The translations under genes and the position numbers were made by a program. A DNA stretch of 5,345 nt, taken from contig DEFH01000048.1 of the NCBI GenBank assembly GCA_002350705.1, forward strand, positions 59,964 through 65,308, read 5' to 3'. This DNA is from Ruminococcaceae bacterium UBA2857 (GTDB taxonomy: Bacteria; Bacillota; Clostridia; Oscillospirales; Acutalibacteraceae). Positions 4,044 through 5,345 of the stretch are shown here, piece after piece. Within the stretch, counting starts at the first letter, position 1, and each line of letters starts with the position of its first letter. The notes beneath the pieces were generated by a model. The model did no database searches and was not told the DNA's origin. It was given only the letters and a program-made list of their open reading frames with translations.

Positions 4044-5345
4044 TCAGGAAATGGATTGTATATCCGTGCCGTCGGGGAGCATACTCTGAACTTCCTGTGA
4101 GAAGTTGACAAAGTACATTCGTCCTCCGGCATAAGAATATTTAAGAATGTTTCCGACTACTTCACCGCCGCGAGAGCCGTTTGTGTTCATGACGCCAAGG
4201 GCAATCATACCGGAAAAATCACCGTTAAGGAGAGCCTCTTGGGTTTCATCAAGGGTTCCGGGCATATAGAAATAATACAGATTATCTCCGTAAGCGGCAA
4301 TTTTAAAAATATTGCTGCCGCCCAGCAAAGCAACATTGCTGCCGTCAAGGTTGGCGGAGTATACCTGTCCGGTACTGTATTTGGAGCAGTCAACCACAAA
4401 TATTTTATCACCGGAATACGTCAGTGACAAGGGGACAATTGTTTGTCCCATGTAGTCAAAAGTAAGATTCCCGATTGAAAATCCGTTACGGATGTCAATC
4501 ACATAGATGTTTCCGAAGTTATCATCAGGCATACACTGCACATAAATTTTATCATTCAGAATGAACAGACTGTTAATGGTTTCTGTATCGGGTACGGTAT
4601 AAATATGTTCAAAGGCTTCTGTTTCGATATTGATTCTGTTGAGTTTTCCGCCGTCCTCATTGATATAGTAAAGATAGCCGTCATGGGCAAAGAGAGCGGC
4701 AGGCTTGTCTTTGGCAGTATAGATTTTGAAATTCTGACCATCGGGATCAATGGAGCAGATGGAATAGTTGTTTCCGGTGATGGATGACAGGAAAAAGATT
4801 TTTCCTTGCGAATACTGGATATATACGATGAATTTGTTGGTTTTTGCACCGTTGTATATAATGGTTTCCTTGCCGTCTTTGTCAAGTTTACAGATACAGC
4901 CTCTGGAATTGGTATAGTAAACGTTGCCTTCGTCATCTTCGGCAGCGATGCCGCCGTTATTGAGATTGGACCATTTTATTTCGTTTTCCGGCACCTCGGC
5001 ACTGATCGTTGTACCCACTGCGGAACCGTTGTGATAGGTTTTCTGAACTTTCGGATCGAAGCTGTAATGTCCCGTTACCAGCATGACCGCTATGGCAATA
5101 ATCAGAATCGCAATGACTGCCACTCCGATACCCAGCATGATTTTAGCTGCCTGTTGATTTTTGGCCTCCGTCATGACAGCATTCATGGAATTGTGTGAAA
5201 CTGTGGGAGAATAGCCGTAATTCTGCGGCATAGGGGTATTGAGAGGGCGGGGCGGTTCAGGGGCTCCGGGCATATCGCTGAACATAAAGCCATTTTGTGG
5301 CTGTGTCGTGTTGAAATTGGATTGAAAATCATTCTGCGGCTGTGG
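4044..5345 (-). CDS. membrane-anchored beta-propeller protein, DUF5050-like (5' end beyond the window)
   Basis: The reading frame stays open to the right edge, giving at least 433 codons. The ATG at 5283-5285 is internal: it has no ribosome binding site, and the 20 upstream codons keep the same Pro/Gln/Asn-rich composition. Numbering from that Met, residues 1-48 form a proline- and glutamine-rich cytoplasmic tail, 49-70 a single transmembrane helix (MLGIGVAVIAILIIAIAVML), and the rest an extracytoplasmic domain. That domain has seven units of the type DxIYY...xIxxIDxDG starting near residues 118, 160, 202, 245, 292, 333 and 387, mostly 41-47 residues apart. This resembles DUF5050/YWTD-like propellers. 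Related clostridial proteins often begin with a zinc-ribbon before such a linker; that part would be off the window. Its function is unknown; binding of a cell-surface or extracellular ligand is an inference. It is followed 26 bp downstream by the 391-residue gene. Confidence 0.88.
   Translation of the reverse strand, partial: PQPQNDFQSNFNTTQPQNGFMFSDMPGAPEPPRPLNTPMPQNYGYSPTVSHNSMNAVMTEAKNQQAAKIMLGIGVAVIAILIIAIAVMLVTGHYSFDPKVQKTYHNGSAVGTTISAEVPENEIKWSNLNNGGIAAEDDEGNVYYTNSRGCICKLDKDGKETIIYNGAKTNKFIVYIQYSQGKIFFLSSITGNNYSICSIDPDGQNFKIYTAKDKPAALFAHDGYLYYINEDGGKLNRINIETEAFEHIYTVPDTETINSLFILNDKIYVQCMPDDNFGNIYVIDIRNGFSIGNLTFDYMGQTIVPLSLTYSGDKIFVVDCSKYSTGQVYSANLDGSNVALLGGSNIFKIAAYGDNLYYFYMPGTLDETQEALLNGDFSGMIALGVMNTNGSRGGEVVGNILKYSYAGGRMYFVNFSQEVQSMLPDGTDIQSIS

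Overview
The window reads as chromosomal DNA of a low-to-moderate GC Gram-positive bacterium (Bacillota), most likely a clostridial or Ruminococcus-like gut anaerobe. The basis is the near-consensus SigA-type promoters with 17-bp spacers, AGGAGG-type ribosome binding sites, a YitT-family membrane protein with its C-terminal DUF2179 domain, and a zinc-ribbon/DUF5050-style membrane-anchored beta-propeller protein. The genus assignment is an inference; no marker gene in the window fixes it.

Layout from left to right. (1) The 5' two-fifths of a tRNA-Met(CAU) on the minus strand, cut by the left edge, with a perfect TTGACA-17-TATAAT promoter and a small leader hairpin. (2) About 350 bp of AT-rich intergenic DNA at 108-457 with no gene. 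It holds a regular set of inverted nonamers (TTTTCAACA/TGTTGAAAA) at 15-bp intervals, one exact consensus DnaA box (TTATCCACA) and one near-match. (3) A minus-strand pair: a YitT-family membrane protein gene followed by a RimJ/RimL-like GNAT acetyltransferase gene. (4) A compact divergent promoter region at about 1990-2052. (5) The plus-strand gene mtnN (MTA/SAH nucleosidase). (6) A strong bidirectional terminator between convergent genes. (7) A minus-strand operon of two propeller-like proteins: an upstream gene, truncated by the right edge, with a Pro/Gln/Asn-rich cytoplasmic tail, one membrane helix and an extracytoplasmic propeller; and a downstream gene for a soluble, probably cytoplasmic protein of unknown function with similar repeat character.

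How the genes work together. mtnN is a stand-alone housekeeping gene that recycles S-adenosylmethionine by-products. The YitT/GNAT pair may share a transcript, but nothing ties their functions together. The two propeller-like proteins sit 26 bp apart on one strand and probably act together, one outside and one inside the membrane; their ligands are unknown. No mobile element, CRISPR array, phage gene or riboswitch was seen. The features most worth checking are the nonamer/DnaA-box cluster and the propeller pair.
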